Assembly (NCBI RefSeq): GCF_017921975.2
Contig: NZ_JAGEMO020000028.1
Coordinates: forward strand, 1 to 47,939
Origin: Hymenobacter terricola
GTDB lineage: Bacteria; Bacteroidota; Bacteroidia; Cytophagales; Hymenobacteraceae
DNA: 47,939 nucleotides
Reading direction: 5' to 3'
The translations under genes were made by a program, and so were the position numbers. Positions 32,340 through 41,177 of this stretch are shown here, in pieces. The notes under the pieces were generated by a model. The model saw nothing but the letters and a program-made list of their open reading frames with translations. It did no database searches and was not told the DNA's origin. The number at the start of each line of letters is the position of its first letter. Position 1 is the stretch's first letter.

Positions 32340-33155
32340 ATGAAATCCTCCAAACCCGCCCTGCCCCTCCGCGCCAGCCTCACCTACGGCCTGCTGCTGG
32401 TGGCCCTGCTACTAGCCGCCTTCACCAGCCGCCCACCCCGGAAACCCACCCTCTACCTCATCGGCGACTCGACCGTGAAAAACGGCAAGGGCAAGGGCGA
32501 CGGCGGCCTCTGGGGCTGGGGCAACTACCTGCCCGCGCACTTCGACACCACCCGCATCCGCATGGAAAACGACGCGCTGGGCGGCACCAGCAGCCGCACC
32601 TTCCAGACCAAGGGCCTGTGGGAAGCCGTGCGGACCAAGCTTCAACCCGGCGATTTCGTCATCATGCAATTTGGCCACAACGACGACGGCGCGCTGGCCG
32701 ACACCGCCCGCGCCCGCGGCACCATCAAAAGCAACGGCGAGGAAAGCCAGGACATTTTCAACCCCCTCACCAGGCAGCCGGAAGTGGTGCACAGCTACGG
32801 CTGGTACCTGCGCAAAGTCATCACCGAAACCAGGGCCAAAGGGGCCACGCCCGTGGTCTGTTCCCTCATTCCGCGCAACGGCTGGAAGGACGGCAAGGTG
32901 AACCGCGCCACCAACGGCTACACCAAATGGGCCGCCGAAGCCGCCCAGCAGGGCGGGGCCTATTTCATCGACTTGAACAAGCTGGTGGCCGATAAATACG
33001 ACCGCGAGGGCGAGGCCAAAGTGGGCACTGTGTACTTCACTTCCAAAGACCACACCCACACCATCGAGGCCGGTGCGCAGCTGAACGCAGCCACCGTGGC
33101 GGAGGGCATTAAGGAAACGAAGGGGCTGGCGCTGAGCAAGTATTTAAAGAAGTAG
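32340..33155 (+). CDS. Rhamnogalacturonan acetylesterase, CE12, second copy
   Basis: This 271-residue paralogue of the preceding gene has YLIGDSTV, QFGHND, the segment VVCSLIPRNGWKDGKVNRA and DHTHTIEAGAQLNA. The N-terminus contains a hydrophobic segment (LTYGLLLVALLLAAFTS) preceded by polar residues, typical of a signal peptide. ATG 32340 is used; the longer frame from 32295 would begin in the palindrome. It has a short insert (KGKGDGGLWGWG) after block I that the first copy lacks, so the two copies may differ in acetyl position or fragment length. Both probably act in the periplasm. Confidence 0.92.
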   Translation: MKSSKPALPLRASLTYGLLLVALLLAAFTSRPPRKPTLYLIGDSTVKNGKGKGDGGLWGWGNYLPAHFDTTRIRMENDALGGTSSRTFQTKGLWEAVRTKLQPGDFVIMQFGHNDDGALADTARARGTIKSNGEESQDIFNPLTRQPEVVHSYGWYLRKVITETRAKGATPVVCSLIPRNGWKDGKVNRATNGYTKWAAEAAQQGGAYFIDLNKLVADKYDREGEAKVGTVYFTSKDHTHTIEAGAQLNAATVAEGIKETKGLALSKYLKK

Positions 33156-33168
33156 CGCGAACCGTTGG

Positions 33169-33213
33169 CAGCACAGTACAGGAGGCTTGCCGCTGGTCCC
33201 GGCCGTTCCTTCG
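33169..33213 (+). promoter_or_regulatory. Composite CAGGA element (site E) before the FG-GAP protein gene
   Basis: CAGCA (33169), CAGTA, CAGGA (33179), GGCTT and a -7-like CCTTCG ending at 33213, 35 nt from the first base of the second half-site. ATG 33274 follows after 60 nt. The site makes upstream alternative start codons before 33213 unlikely. Confidence 0.55.
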
Positions 33214-33273
33214 ATGCTCCAGCGCTCACGTCCACCGCTAATTCCTCAACAGCCGCCCCAGGCGCTGCCGCTT

Positions 33274-35019
33274 ATGAAGAAACCTGCCGTTTTGGCCGCA
33301 CTCCTGTGCTGCTTTGGAAACTTAGCTACCGGTGCCCAAACGCCCGCCGCCCGGCCCGCGCCGCTGCCGGCCACGGTCATCATCCCGGCGTCGGATTTTA
33401 TCCAGGAAATTCCTCGGGGCAACGTCATTGCTGATGCCAATGAGCTCCACGCCCCCTGGATTTTCAACAACACGGCCCTGGTCCTGAAATCCAAAACCAA
33501 TATGCAGGTGCGCGTGCAAGTGCCAGCAGCGGGCACCTACACGCTATTCGTGCGCAGCCAGGGCGAGAAAAACACTGGCTTCAAAGTGGCCATCAACGAT
33601 AAGGTGACGGCCGAAAACTTTGGGCGGGGCCCGCTGAGCTGGCAGGCCGGCGGCACGTTTGAGCTACCTGCCGGCCCGGCCTACGTCAAGCTCACGCGCA
33701 TTGAAATGGGCGCGGCGGTGGACGTATTGGTGCTGAGCAGAAACGCCGGTTTGAAGGAGGAAGACATCCGGCCCTACCAGCTGCCCGAAGACGTTCAGCT
33801 GCTGAAGCAATACACCATTCCGCAATCCAACGCCGTGAAATTCGGCGACGTGAACGGCGACGGCAAAACCGATTTCATGGTGCTGGAGCCCAACTTTTCC
33901 GCCCACGTTTTCGACAACAGCGGCAAGGAATTGTGGGCCTACCAGGCCCCCACCGAATACGGGAAGGAGCGGTCGGAATTTGAAGCCCCCGGCGTGCTCT
34001 GGGATTTCGACCACGACGGCCGGGCCGAAGTGGTGCACTGGCGCCTCATCGAGGGCAAGGAGTGGCTGGTGGTGGCCGACGGCCGCACCGGCCGCATCCT
34101 GCGCAAAACCCCCTGGCCCACCCAGGCCCTGCCGCACGCCTACAACAACTTCCGCCTGGCCATCGCCCACCTGCACGCCGGCCCCGCCAACGACCTGGTG
34201 GCCTACACCGACATGGGCGGCACCGAAAACGTGAACGCCTACTCCGCCGACCTCAAACCCCTCTGGCAGCACACCGAACACCGCAAAAAGGACAACCTGG
34301 GCCACTACATCTATCCCGTTGATTTGAATGGCGACGGCCTCGACGAGGTCCTGGTCGGCTCGCTGCTGCTCGACACCAAGGGCCAGGAAATCTGGAACCG
34401 CTTCGACCTGCTGCCCGACAACCACGACCACGCCGACAGCTACAAATTCATCGACATGAACGGCGACGGCAAGCTCGACATCGCCACCGCCAACAGCGAA
34501 ACCGGCGTGTTCATCTACGAAGCCCTGACCGGCAAAATCATCTGGCAAAACACCGCCGAGCACAGCCAGCAGCTCGCCGTGGGCAATTTCCTGAAGAACG
34601 TACCCGGCCCGCAGGTCGTCATCGGCGGCCGCACCTACGGCAACCGCGCCGCCGACGAGCCCGGCCTGTCCAGCCAGCTCTACTGGTTTGACAACGCCGG
34701 CAACTTGGTAAAAAAATGGCCCGGCAACCCCATCAACGGCAATCCCGATTTCGTGCGCGGCAACTGGCGCGGCGACGGTTCCACGACGCTGTTCTGGCAC
34801 AAATTCCGCCTGAACGACGTCGGCACCGGCGAGCTGTATTTCCCGGACATGGTCTTTCACCTATTCGATTTCACGGGCCAGGGCGCCGAGGAAGTCATCA
34901 CCCTGAGCCAGGGCCGGCTGAGCATTTTCGGCAGCCGCAGCGCCATCCACAGCGGCAAGGATTTGAAGAAGGATGTGGAGTACCTGCGGAATTCCGTGGT
35001 CAACCACACGCATTACTAG
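33274..35019 (+). CDS. Secreted FG-GAP-type propeller protein, putative rhamnogalacturonan-active
   Basis: This 581-residue protein has a signal peptide (MKKPAVLAALLCCFGNLATGAQ) and a beta-sandwich of about 120 residues (VRVQVPAAGTYTLFVRSQGE, then GTFELPAGPAYVKLTRIEMG). The latter resembles a galactose-binding or CBM35-like module. The rest is a propeller with at least four calcium loops: DVNGDGKTDF, DFDHDGRAEV, DLNGDGLDEV and DMNGDGKLDI. These resemble the loops of PL11, but the overall sequence was not recognised as a named lyase. It lies between the CE12 and GH2 genes under its own shared regulatory element. Likely roles are a divergent lyase or a pectin-binding protein; neither is shown. 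Confidence 0.65.
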   Translation: MKKPAVLAALLCCFGNLATGAQTPAARPAPLPATVIIPASDFIQEIPRGNVIADANELHAPWIFNNTALVLKSKTNMQVRVQVPAAGTYTLFVRSQGEKNTGFKVAINDKVTAENFGRGPLSWQAGGTFELPAGPAYVKLTRIEMGAAVDVLVLSRNAGLKEEDIRPYQLPEDVQLLKQYTIPQSNAVKFGDVNGDGKTDFMVLEPNFSAHVFDNSGKELWAYQAPTEYGKERSEFEAPGVLWDFDHDGRAEVVHWRLIEGKEWLVVADGRTGRILRKTPWPTQALPHAYNNFRLAIAHLHAGPANDLVAYTDMGGTENVNAYSADLKPLWQHTEHRKKDNLGHYIYPVDLNGDGLDEVLVGSLLLDTKGQEIWNRFDLLPDNHDHADSYKFIDMNGDGKLDIATANSETGVFIYEALTGKIIWQNTAEHSQQLAVGNFLKNVPGPQVVIGGRTYGNRAADEPGLSSQLYWFDNAGNLVKKWPGNPINGNPDFVRGNWRGDGSTTLFWHKFRLNDVGTGELYFPDMVFHLFDFTGQGAEEVITLSQGRLSIFGSRSAIHSGKDLKKDVEYLRNSVVNHTHY

Positions 35020-35070
35020 CCGTGTAGAGACGCATAATTGCGCGTCTCCCGTCGAACGACCATGAACGAG

Positions 35071-35188
35071 GTAGAGACGCAACATTTTGCGTCTCGTCGT
35101 TGAACGGCCCAGACCGCGCAGTACCGCTCCCAATTGCGCAGTTATAACCACATCAGCAACGACGAGACGCAAAATGTTGCGTCTCTAC
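35071..35188. repeat. Perfect 32-bp inverted repeat, GAGACGC family
   Basis: The 32-nt arms at 35071-35102 and 35157-35188 are exact reverse complements separated by 54 nt. Each arm contains a second palindrome: GAGACGCAA, one or two bases, TTTTGCGTCTC. A partial third unit (GAGACGCATAATTGCGCGTCTC-like) is at 35027-35048. The nested symmetry suggests a miniature inverted-repeat element. Confidence 0.85.
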
Positions 35189-35196
35189 ACCCGCCT

Positions 35197-38061
35197 ATGA
35201 AATACCTCTGCATCCTACTCCTAACGCTGCTGCTGGCCCAATCCACCCGCGCCCAGCACCCAACTCAACGCCAAATCCAATACCTCTCCGGCCGCGACAA
35301 CCATCCCACCGTACGCTGGGATTTCTACTGCACCGGCGGGCGCAAAAGCGGCTTCTGGACCACCATCGCCGTGCCCTCGTGCTGGGAGCAGCAGGGTTTC
35401 GGCCTCTACAACTACGGCCGCGACTACAAAACCTACGGCAAAAACTTCCGTTTCGCCGACGAGCAAGGACTCTACAAACGCAGCTTCACGGTGCCCGCCA
35501 GCTGGCGCGGCCGGCGCGTCGAAATCGTGTTCGAAGGTTCCATGACGGATACCGAGGTAAAGGTGAACGGCCAAATTGCCGGCCCCATTCACCAGGGGGC
35601 GTTCTACCGCTTCAAATACGACATCACGGACAAGCTCAAGTTTGACGAGGCCAATTTACTGGAAGTAAAAGTGAGCAAGATGTCGGCCGAGCCATCGGTG
35701 AACAACGCCGAGCGGCTGGCCGACTACTGGGTTTTCGGCGGGATTTTCCGGCCCGTTTACCTGCAATCTCATCCGCAGCAATACGCCGACAACGTGGCTA
35801 TTGACGCTCGCGCCAACGGTGCGTTTACCCTCCGCGCCAACGTGCGCAACCTGAAGCGGGCCGCCCAGCTGCAAGCTGATATTATCGACCAAACCGGCCA
35901 GACCGTGGGCACCGCCAGCACCAATGCAGCGGCCGGCGACACCCTCGCCCGCCTCACTACCACCATCAAAAACCCGCGCCAGTGGACGGCCGAAACCCCG
36001 AACCTCTACCGCGCCCGTCTCAGCCTGCGCGCTGGCAACGAAACCCAGTTCCAGACCACCGAAACCTTCGGCTTCCGCACCATTGAGGTGCGGCGCGGGA
36101 AGGGCATTTACGTGAACGGCACGCAGGTGAAAATGAAGGGCACCAACCGCCACAGCTGGTGGCCCGAAACCGGCCGCACCCTCAACGATTCCATCCAGCT
36201 GATGGACGTGAAGCTGCTGAAGGAGATGAACATGAACGCCGTGCGCATGTCGCACTACCCGCCCGATGCCGAGTTCCTGCACCTTTGCGATTCGCTGGGC
36301 CTCTACGTGCTTGATGAGCTGGCCGGCTGGCAGAAATTCTACAGCACCAAAGCCGGCACTCCCCTGGTGCGCGCCATGGTGGAGAAGGACCAGAACCACC
36401 CCAGCATCATCTTCTGGGACAACGGCAACGAGGGCGGCACCAACAAGGAGCTGGACGCCGTTTTCACCCAATACGACCTCACGAAACGCCCGGTAATCCA
36501 CCCGCACCACAAGCCCGGCAACGCCTACCGCGGCATCGACTGCAACCACTACGAAGACTACTACAGCACCCGGAAAATTCTGGCCGATTCGCTCATTTAC
36601 ATGCCCACCGAATTCCTGCACAGCCAGGACGATGGCGGCGGCGGGGCCGGCCTGGCCGATATGTGGGAGCTGCACTGGAAGTCCCAGCGCTCTGGCGGCG
36701 GCTTTCTGTGGGCCCTGCTGGACGAAGGCATCGTGCGCACCGACGAGAACAACATCATCGACGTGAACGGCGTGAACGCGCCCGACGGCCTCCTGGGCCC
36801 GCACCGCGAAAAGGAGGGCAGCTTCTTCGCCATCCGCGAGATTTTCTCGCCCATTCACATCACGCTGAAGGAACTGCCCGCCAAGTTCGACGGGAAAATT
36901 GCAGTCGAAAACCGTTACCATTTCACCAACCTCAGCCAGTGCTTTTTTCAGTGGGAGCTGGTGAATTTTCGCAAGCCGAGCGACCCGTTCGCGGGCAGCA
37001 TTTCGGGTAAGAAAAGCCGCATCAAAAGCCCCAACCTGGCCCCGCTGGCCACGGGCCGGCTGAATTTGGAGCTACCCACAGACTGGAAGAATTACGACGG
37101 GCTGGTCCTCTCCGCCTTCGACCCCGCCAAAAACCTGGTCTACAAATGGACCTGGAAAACCGGCGGCAACGCCCGCCTGCTCGATGGCGTGCTGGCCCTC
37201 GAAGCCAAAGAAAAAGCGGCCGTGGAAGTCACCGAAATCGACAGCACGCTGACCCTGAAAGCCAGTAATATCAGCGTCACATTCAACAAAGCCAACGGCC
37301 ACCTCAGCGGCGTGAAGGGCAACAACGGCGACAAGCTCACCTTCACCAACGGCCCGGTTATGGTGGCCGGCACCGCCACCTTCACCGGCCTGAAGCACCG
37401 CACCGAGCCCGACGGCGAAGTGGTGGAAGCCGCCTACTCCGGCGACCTCAAAACCGTGCGCTGGAAAATGCACCCCTCCGGCTGGCTCCAAATGGATTAC
37501 GCCTATGCCCTCACCGGCGACCACGCCTTCACCGGCCTCAGCTTCAGCTACCCCGAGAACTTCGTCATCGGGGCCAAGTGGCTGGGCCAGGGCCCCTACC
37601 GCGCCTGGAAAAATCGCCTCGCCGGCACCACGCTCAACGTGTGGAGCAACGCCAACAACAACACCCAAACGGCGGCCGCGCCCTGGATTTATCCCGAGTT
37701 CAAAGGCTACTTCGCCGACATCGCCTGGATGGAATTCAATACCGTGGAAGGCGCCTTTCTCGTCGCCAGCCCCGACCCCGGCCTGTTCATCCGCCGCTTC
37801 AATTTCTACGGCCTCACCGGCCTCCGGCCTACGCCGGGCCTGCCCACCGGCGACATTTCCTTTCTGGATAATATCCCGCCCATCGGCACCAAGCTGGGCC
37901 TCAACATCGACCCCAATCCCAAAAACCTCGGCCCCAACAGCGAACCCAACCATCTCACCGGCAGCCCAATAAAGCGCACGCTCTACTTCTACTTCGGCCT
38001 GCCGCCGACGGACAGCAAGCCCCAGCCCTACATCGCGCCGGCGAAGGACGATTTATTTTAG
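35197..38061 (+). CDS. Secreted glycosidase, GH2 family (beta-galactosidase-like)
   Basis: This 954-residue protein has a signal peptide (MKYLCILLLTLLLAQSTRAQ). A jelly-roll domain (LYKRSFTVPASWRGRRVEIVF, MTDTEVKVNGQIAG), an immunoglobulin-like domain and a TIM barrel follow. The barrel shows MNAVRMSHYPPDAEFLHLCDSLG, the acid/base E412 in DNGNEGG, and a probable nucleophile E472 in YMPTEFLHS. The normal LacZ sequence WSLGNE is changed to WDNGNE. Extra C-terminal beta domains complete the protein. In a pectin context it may remove beta-linked galactose, galacturonate or glucuronate side groups. Sequence alone does not decide the sugar. Confidence 0.88.
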   Translation: MKYLCILLLTLLLAQSTRAQHPTQRQIQYLSGRDNHPTVRWDFYCTGGRKSGFWTTIAVPSCWEQQGFGLYNYGRDYKTYGKNFRFADEQGLYKRSFTVPASWRGRRVEIVFEGSMTDTEVKVNGQIAGPIHQGAFYRFKYDITDKLKFDEANLLEVKVSKMSAEPSVNNAERLADYWVFGGIFRPVYLQSHPQQYADNVAIDARANGAFTLRANVRNLKRAAQLQADIIDQTGQTVGTASTNAAAGDTLARLTTTIKNPRQWTAETPNLYRARLSLRAGNETQFQTTETFGFRTIEVRRGKGIYVNGTQVKMKGTNRHSWWPETGRTLNDSIQLMDVKLLKEMNMNAVRMSHYPPDAEFLHLCDSLGLYVLDELAGWQKFYSTKAGTPLVRAMVEKDQNHPSIIFWDNGNEGGTNKELDAVFTQYDLTKRPVIHPHHKPGNAYRGIDCNHYEDYYSTRKILADSLIYMPTEFLHSQDDGGGGAGLADMWELHWKSQRSGGGFLWALLDEGIVRTDENNIIDVNGVNAPDGLLGPHREKEGSFFAIREIFSPIHITLKELPAKFDGKIAVENRYHFTNLSQCFFQWELVNFRKPSDPFAGSISGKKSRIKSPNLAPLATGRLNLELPTDWKNYDGLVLSAFDPAKNLVYKWTWKTGGNARLLDGVLALEAKEKAAVEVTEIDSTLTLKASNISVTFNKANGHLSGVKGNNGDKLTFTNGPVMVAGTATFTGLKHRTEPDGEVVEAAYSGDLKTVRWKMHPSGWLQMDYAYALTGDHAFTGLSFSYPENFVIGAKWLGQGPYRAWKNRLAGTTLNVWSNANNNTQTAAAPWIYPEFKGYFADIAWMEFNTVEGAFLVASPDPGLFIRRFNFYGLTGLRPTPGLPTGDISFLDNIPPIGTKLGLNIDPNPKNLGPNSEPNHLTGSPIKRTLYFYFGLPPTDSKPQPYIAPAKDDLF

Positions 38062-38109
38062 AGAAGAAAACAGCATCGTTGGTAGCAGGTCAAAAAAATT
38101 AAATGTCTG

Positions 38110-38128
38110 TTTAAAATTAATTTTTAAA
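38110..38128 (+). promoter_or_regulatory. Candidate TetR operator upstream of the regulator gene
   Basis: TTTAAAA-TTAAT-TTTTAAA is a perfect 7-bp palindrome with a five-base centre, placed 30 nt before the TATCTTTG -7 box. A related imperfect palindrome, TTAAACAAGTTTTTAA, lies at 38863-38878 before tolC. Confidence 0.4.
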
Positions 38129-38157
38129 TCGGCGAACTATTGAGTTGGTCTGGCGTT

Positions 38158-38165
38158 TATCTTTG
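38158..38165 (+). promoter_or_regulatory. -7 promoter box of the TetR gene
   Basis: TATCTTTG matches TAnnTTTG exactly. TTG at 38140-38142 may be the upstream element. The ATG is 54 nt further on. Confidence 0.6.
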
Positions 38166-38219
38166 CAGTCACCTGCCTGCCAAGCGGCGCGGCTTTACGC
38201 TTTCCAACTGGTTTTACCG

Positions 38220-38846
38220 ATGAAAAAACCTACTGCTGCCGCCCTGGATATCAGTACCGAAGAACGCATCAAGGAGGCGGCGCGAAAGATGTTTTTGCAG
38301 AAAGGCTACGCCGCTACCCGGGTGCGCGACATTGCTCAGGAGGCTGGAATCAACATTGCCTTGCTCAACTATTACTTCCGCAGCAAGGAGAAGCTTTTTG
38401 ACCTGGTGATGCTGGAAAAGCTCCAGCAATTTGCCGGCGAGCTGCGCCATATTATGCAGGAAGAAACGACCTCGCTACTGGAAAAAGTGGCGCGTTTTGC
38501 CGATTTTTACATTGATTTGCTGCTGGCTCAGCCGGAGCTGCCGCTCTTCATTTTCAGTGAGCTGCGGGCCAATCCCGAGAAGCTGGCGAGCACGATTGGG
38601 GTAAAAAAAGTGGTGCAGGAGTCGCGGTTCGCCGAGCAGCTGCGGGCCGAGCTGGCCGCGAACCACAACCCCGCGAACCCGTTGCAGCTCGTGATGAGCC
38701 TGATGGGCCTGGCGGTTTTTCCTTTCGTGGCGCGGCCCCTGCTTCAGGTCATTGGCGGATTGGAGGACGCCATGTTTGCCGCGATGATGCAGGAGCGCAA
38801 GCGCTTGCTGCCGCAGTGGTTTGGGGCGATGCTGAAGGCGGTGTAG
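38220..38846 (+). CDS. TetR/AcrR-family regulator of the exporter operon
   Basis: This 208-residue protein has an N-terminal helix-turn-helix (EERIKEAARKMFLQKGYAATRVRDIAQEAG and INIALLNYYFRSKEKLFDLV, as separate halves). A helical ligand domain follows, typical of AcrR/CecR-like repressors. ATG 38220 is chosen; an earlier in-frame start would lie within the -7 box region. It is directly followed by a TolC-HlyD-ABC gene set in the same direction and would repress it until a toxic compound binds. E. coli has a similar arrangement of the TetR regulator CecR with ybhGFSR. Ligand unknown. Confidence 0.9.
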   Translation: MKKPTAAALDISTEERIKEAARKMFLQKGYAATRVRDIAQEAGINIALLNYYFRSKEKLFDLVMLEKLQQFAGELRHIMQEETTSLLEKVARFADFYIDLLLAQPELPLFIFSELRANPEKLASTIGVKKVVQESRFAEQLRAELAANHNPANPLQLVMSLMGLAVFPFVARPLLQVIGGLEDAMFAAMMQERKRLLPQWFGAMLKAV

Positions 38847-38862
38847 TTTTTTTGACCCGTAG

Positions 38863-38878
38863 TTAAACAAGTTTTTAA
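38863..38878 (+). promoter_or_regulatory. Candidate second TetR operator before tolC
   Basis: TTAAACAAGTTTTTAA is an imperfect palindrome in the 59-nt gap between the TetR gene and tolC. It resembles the site at 38110-38128 in its TTTAAA content. Confidence 0.35.
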
Positions 38879-38905
38879 AATAGTATTTCAACACTTGCTT
38901 CACCC

Positions 38906-40192
38906 ATGAAAAAAGTAGTTGCATTGCTCATATGGCTGGTTTCGGCTGGTGCGGGCCGGGCCCAGACTACCGGCCTGCCCCTGACGCTGGCCGACTGCCA
39001 GGCACGGGCGCAGCAGAATTATCCGCTGATAAAGCAGCGGGCGCTGATTCAGAAGACCCGCGACTATTCGATGGCGAATGCAGCCACGGGCTATCTGCCC
39101 CAGGTGAGCATTTCGGGCCAGGCCACCTACCAGAACGAGGTGGTGAACTTCAGTGGCGTGCTGCCCGCCGGCTCGCCGCTGGGCGATGCGCTGCCCAAAC
39201 TCAGCAAGGACCAGTACCGGATTTCCGGGCAGGTTGACCAGGTGCTGTACGATGGCGGCGGCATCAACTACACCCGGCAAGTGCGCCAGGCCGATGCCGA
39301 TGCGCAGGAAAAAAGCCTGGACGTGAGCCTCTACGCCCTGCGCGAGCGGGTGAACCAGCTGTTTTTCGGAATCCTACTGGTGGAGGAGCAGCTGAAGCAG
39401 ACGGCCCTGCGCCGGGCCGATATCCAGAGCGGCGTGGACAAGACCCAGGCGCAGCTGGCCAATGGCGTGGCCTTCCGCAGCAGCCTCAACGAGCTGAAGG
39501 CCGAGCTGGTGGGGGTGGACCAGAGCGTGACCAACCTGCGCGCCATCCGCCGCGCCTACGCCGCCATGCTGGGCCTGCTTATCAACCAGCCGCTCGATGA
39601 GCAAACCCCGCTGGCGCGGCCCCGGCCCGTGGCGGCGCTAACCCCGCAGATAAACCGGCCCGAACTAGGCCTGTACGACGCCCAGAAGCGCACTTTCGAT
39701 GCCCAGGAGCACCAGCTGGCGGCGGCGTACCGGCCCAAATTCAGCGCGTTTTTTCAGGAAAACTACGGGCGGCCCACGTTCAATTTCCTCAGCAACCAGT
39801 TCGACTTTTTCTGGATTGGGGGCCTGCGGCTGAGCTGGAACCTGAGCAGCCTCTACACCACGCACCGCCACGACGTGCAGCTGCTGGGCCTGAGCCGCCA
39901 GAACGTGGACGTGCAGCGCGAAACCTTCCTGTTCAACACCGGCCTGACACTGGCCCAGCAAAGCGCCGACGTGCAGCGTTACCAGGAGCTGATTGCGCAG
40001 GACGAGCAGATGGTGGCGCTGCGGGCCGCCGTGAAAACCTCGGCCAGCGCGCAGCTGCAAAACGGCGTCATCACCAGCCACGACTACGTGGTGCAGGTGA
40101 ACAACGAGAGCGAGGCGCGGCAGGCGCTGGTGCTGCACCAGCTGCAACTGCTTCAGACGCAATACAATCAGCAAACTACTTCCGGCAATTAA
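38906..40192 (+). CDS. TolC-family outer membrane efflux protein
   Basis: This 428-residue protein has a signal peptide (MKKVVALLIWLVSAGAGRAQ) and the repeated helical and beta-strand pattern of the OEP family. Examples are LTLADCQARAQQNYPLIKQ, YLPQVSISGQATYQNEV, ELGLYDAQKRTFDAQEHQLAAAYRPKF and the C-terminal VQVNNESEARQALVLHQLQL. It would form the trimeric outer membrane channel of a tripartite exporter. The next gene, 16 nt downstream, encodes the adaptor. Length is usual for Bacteroidota members. Confidence 0.92.
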   Translation: MKKVVALLIWLVSAGAGRAQTTGLPLTLADCQARAQQNYPLIKQRALIQKTRDYSMANAATGYLPQVSISGQATYQNEVVNFSGVLPAGSPLGDALPKLSKDQYRISGQVDQVLYDGGGINYTRQVRQADADAQEKSLDVSLYALRERVNQLFFGILLVEEQLKQTALRRADIQSGVDKTQAQLANGVAFRSSLNELKAELVGVDQSVTNLRAIRRAYAAMLGLLINQPLDEQTPLARPRPVAALTPQINRPELGLYDAQKRTFDAQEHQLAAAYRPKFSAFFQENYGRPTFNFLSNQFDFFWIGGLRLSWNLSSLYTTHRHDVQLLGLSRQNVDVQRETFLFNTGLTLAQQSADVQRYQELIAQDEQMVALRAAVKTSASAQLQNGVITSHDYVVQVNNESEARQALVLHQLQLLQTQYNQQTTSGN

Positions 40193-40208
40193 CCAGCGCG
40201 TTTTCGTC

Positions 40209-41165
40209 ATGAGATTCCTGTCAACCCTAGCTGTGGCGGCTGCCTGCGTGGCGCTGGCCGCCTGCCAGAAAAGCGGCCCCGACTTCGACGCCTCGGGCAA
40301 TTTTGAAGCCGACGAGGTGATTGTATCGGCCCAGCAGTCCGGCCAGATTCTGGCTTTCACCCTGAAGGAGGGCGACGTGCTGAAGGCCGGCGCCGCCGTG
40401 GGCCGGATTGACGTGACCACGGCCCGGCTTCAGCAGGAACAGGCCCAGGCCTCGATGGCGGCGCTGGGCCAGCAAACCAGCAGCGCCGCGCCGCAGGTGG
40501 CCCTCACGCGCCGCCAGCTGGTGGTGCAGGAGGCCCAGCTCCAGCAGCTGCGCCACGAGCGCGCCCGCACTCAGAATCTGGTGCGAGCCGATGCCGCCAC
40601 CCAAAAACAGCTGGACGACCTCAACGCCCAAACCACGCAGATGGAAGCCCAGCTGGCCGTGACGCGCCAGCAAATCAGCGTGGCCGAGAGCAACACCGCC
40701 ACTCAGAACCGCGCCGTGCTCAGCAACCGCACCGCCCTGGGCAAAACGGCCGCGCAGTTTGCCGAGCAGGTGCGTAAGGGTCAGATTGTGAACCCGGTGA
40801 CGGGCACTGTGCTCACCAAATACGCCTTCGCCGGCGAGGTGGCCATGCCGGGCAAGCCGCTCTACCGCATCGCCAACACCGATACGCTCACGCTGCACGC
40901 CTACATCACCGGCAACCAGCTGCCGGTGGTGCGGCTGGCCCAGGCCGTGACGGTGCGCATTGATGACGGGAAAGATGGCTTTAAAGCATATCCGGGCACC
41001 ATTTCCTGGATTTCAAGCAAGGCCGAATTCACGCCCAAAACCATTCAGACCAAGGACGAGCGGGCCAACCTGGTGTACGCCGTGAACATCCGGGTGAAGA
41101 ACGACGGCTACCTCAAAATCGGCATGTACGGCGAGGTGCTGCTGCAAGCTGCTGGAATCAAGTAA
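40209..41165 (+). CDS. HlyD-type periplasmic adaptor lipoprotein (YbhG-like)
   Basis: This 318-residue protein has a lipoprotein signal with a LAAC box (VALAACQKS), so it is anchored in the inner membrane by lipid. A biotinyl-lipoyl-like half (SAQQSGQILAFTLKEGDVLKAGAAVGRID) precedes an alpha hairpin with coiled-coil heptads at about residues 70-175 and the second half (GQIVNPVTGTVLTKYAFAGEV). A beta barrel follows. It joins the inner-membrane ABC pump to TolC. It is similar in layout to E. coli YbhG. Confidence 0.9.
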   Translation: MRFLSTLAVAAACVALAACQKSGPDFDASGNFEADEVIVSAQQSGQILAFTLKEGDVLKAGAAVGRIDVTTARLQQEQAQASMAALGQQTSSAAPQVALTRRQLVVQEAQLQQLRHERARTQNLVRADAATQKQLDDLNAQTTQMEAQLAVTRQQISVAESNTATQNRAVLSNRTALGKTAAQFAEQVRKGQIVNPVTGTVLTKYAFAGEVAMPGKPLYRIANTDTLTLHAYITGNQLPVVRLAQAVTVRIDDGKDGFKAYPGTISWISSKAEFTPKTIQTKDERANLVYAVNIRVKNDGYLKIGMYGEVLLQAAGIK

Positions 41166-41177
41166 CCGTTCGAAATC

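Noticed and set aside
33301..33320. ACAGGAG on the minus strand in the FG-GAP gene
   Set aside because: It lies inside the coding sequence of the signal peptide and has no second half-site or -7 element.
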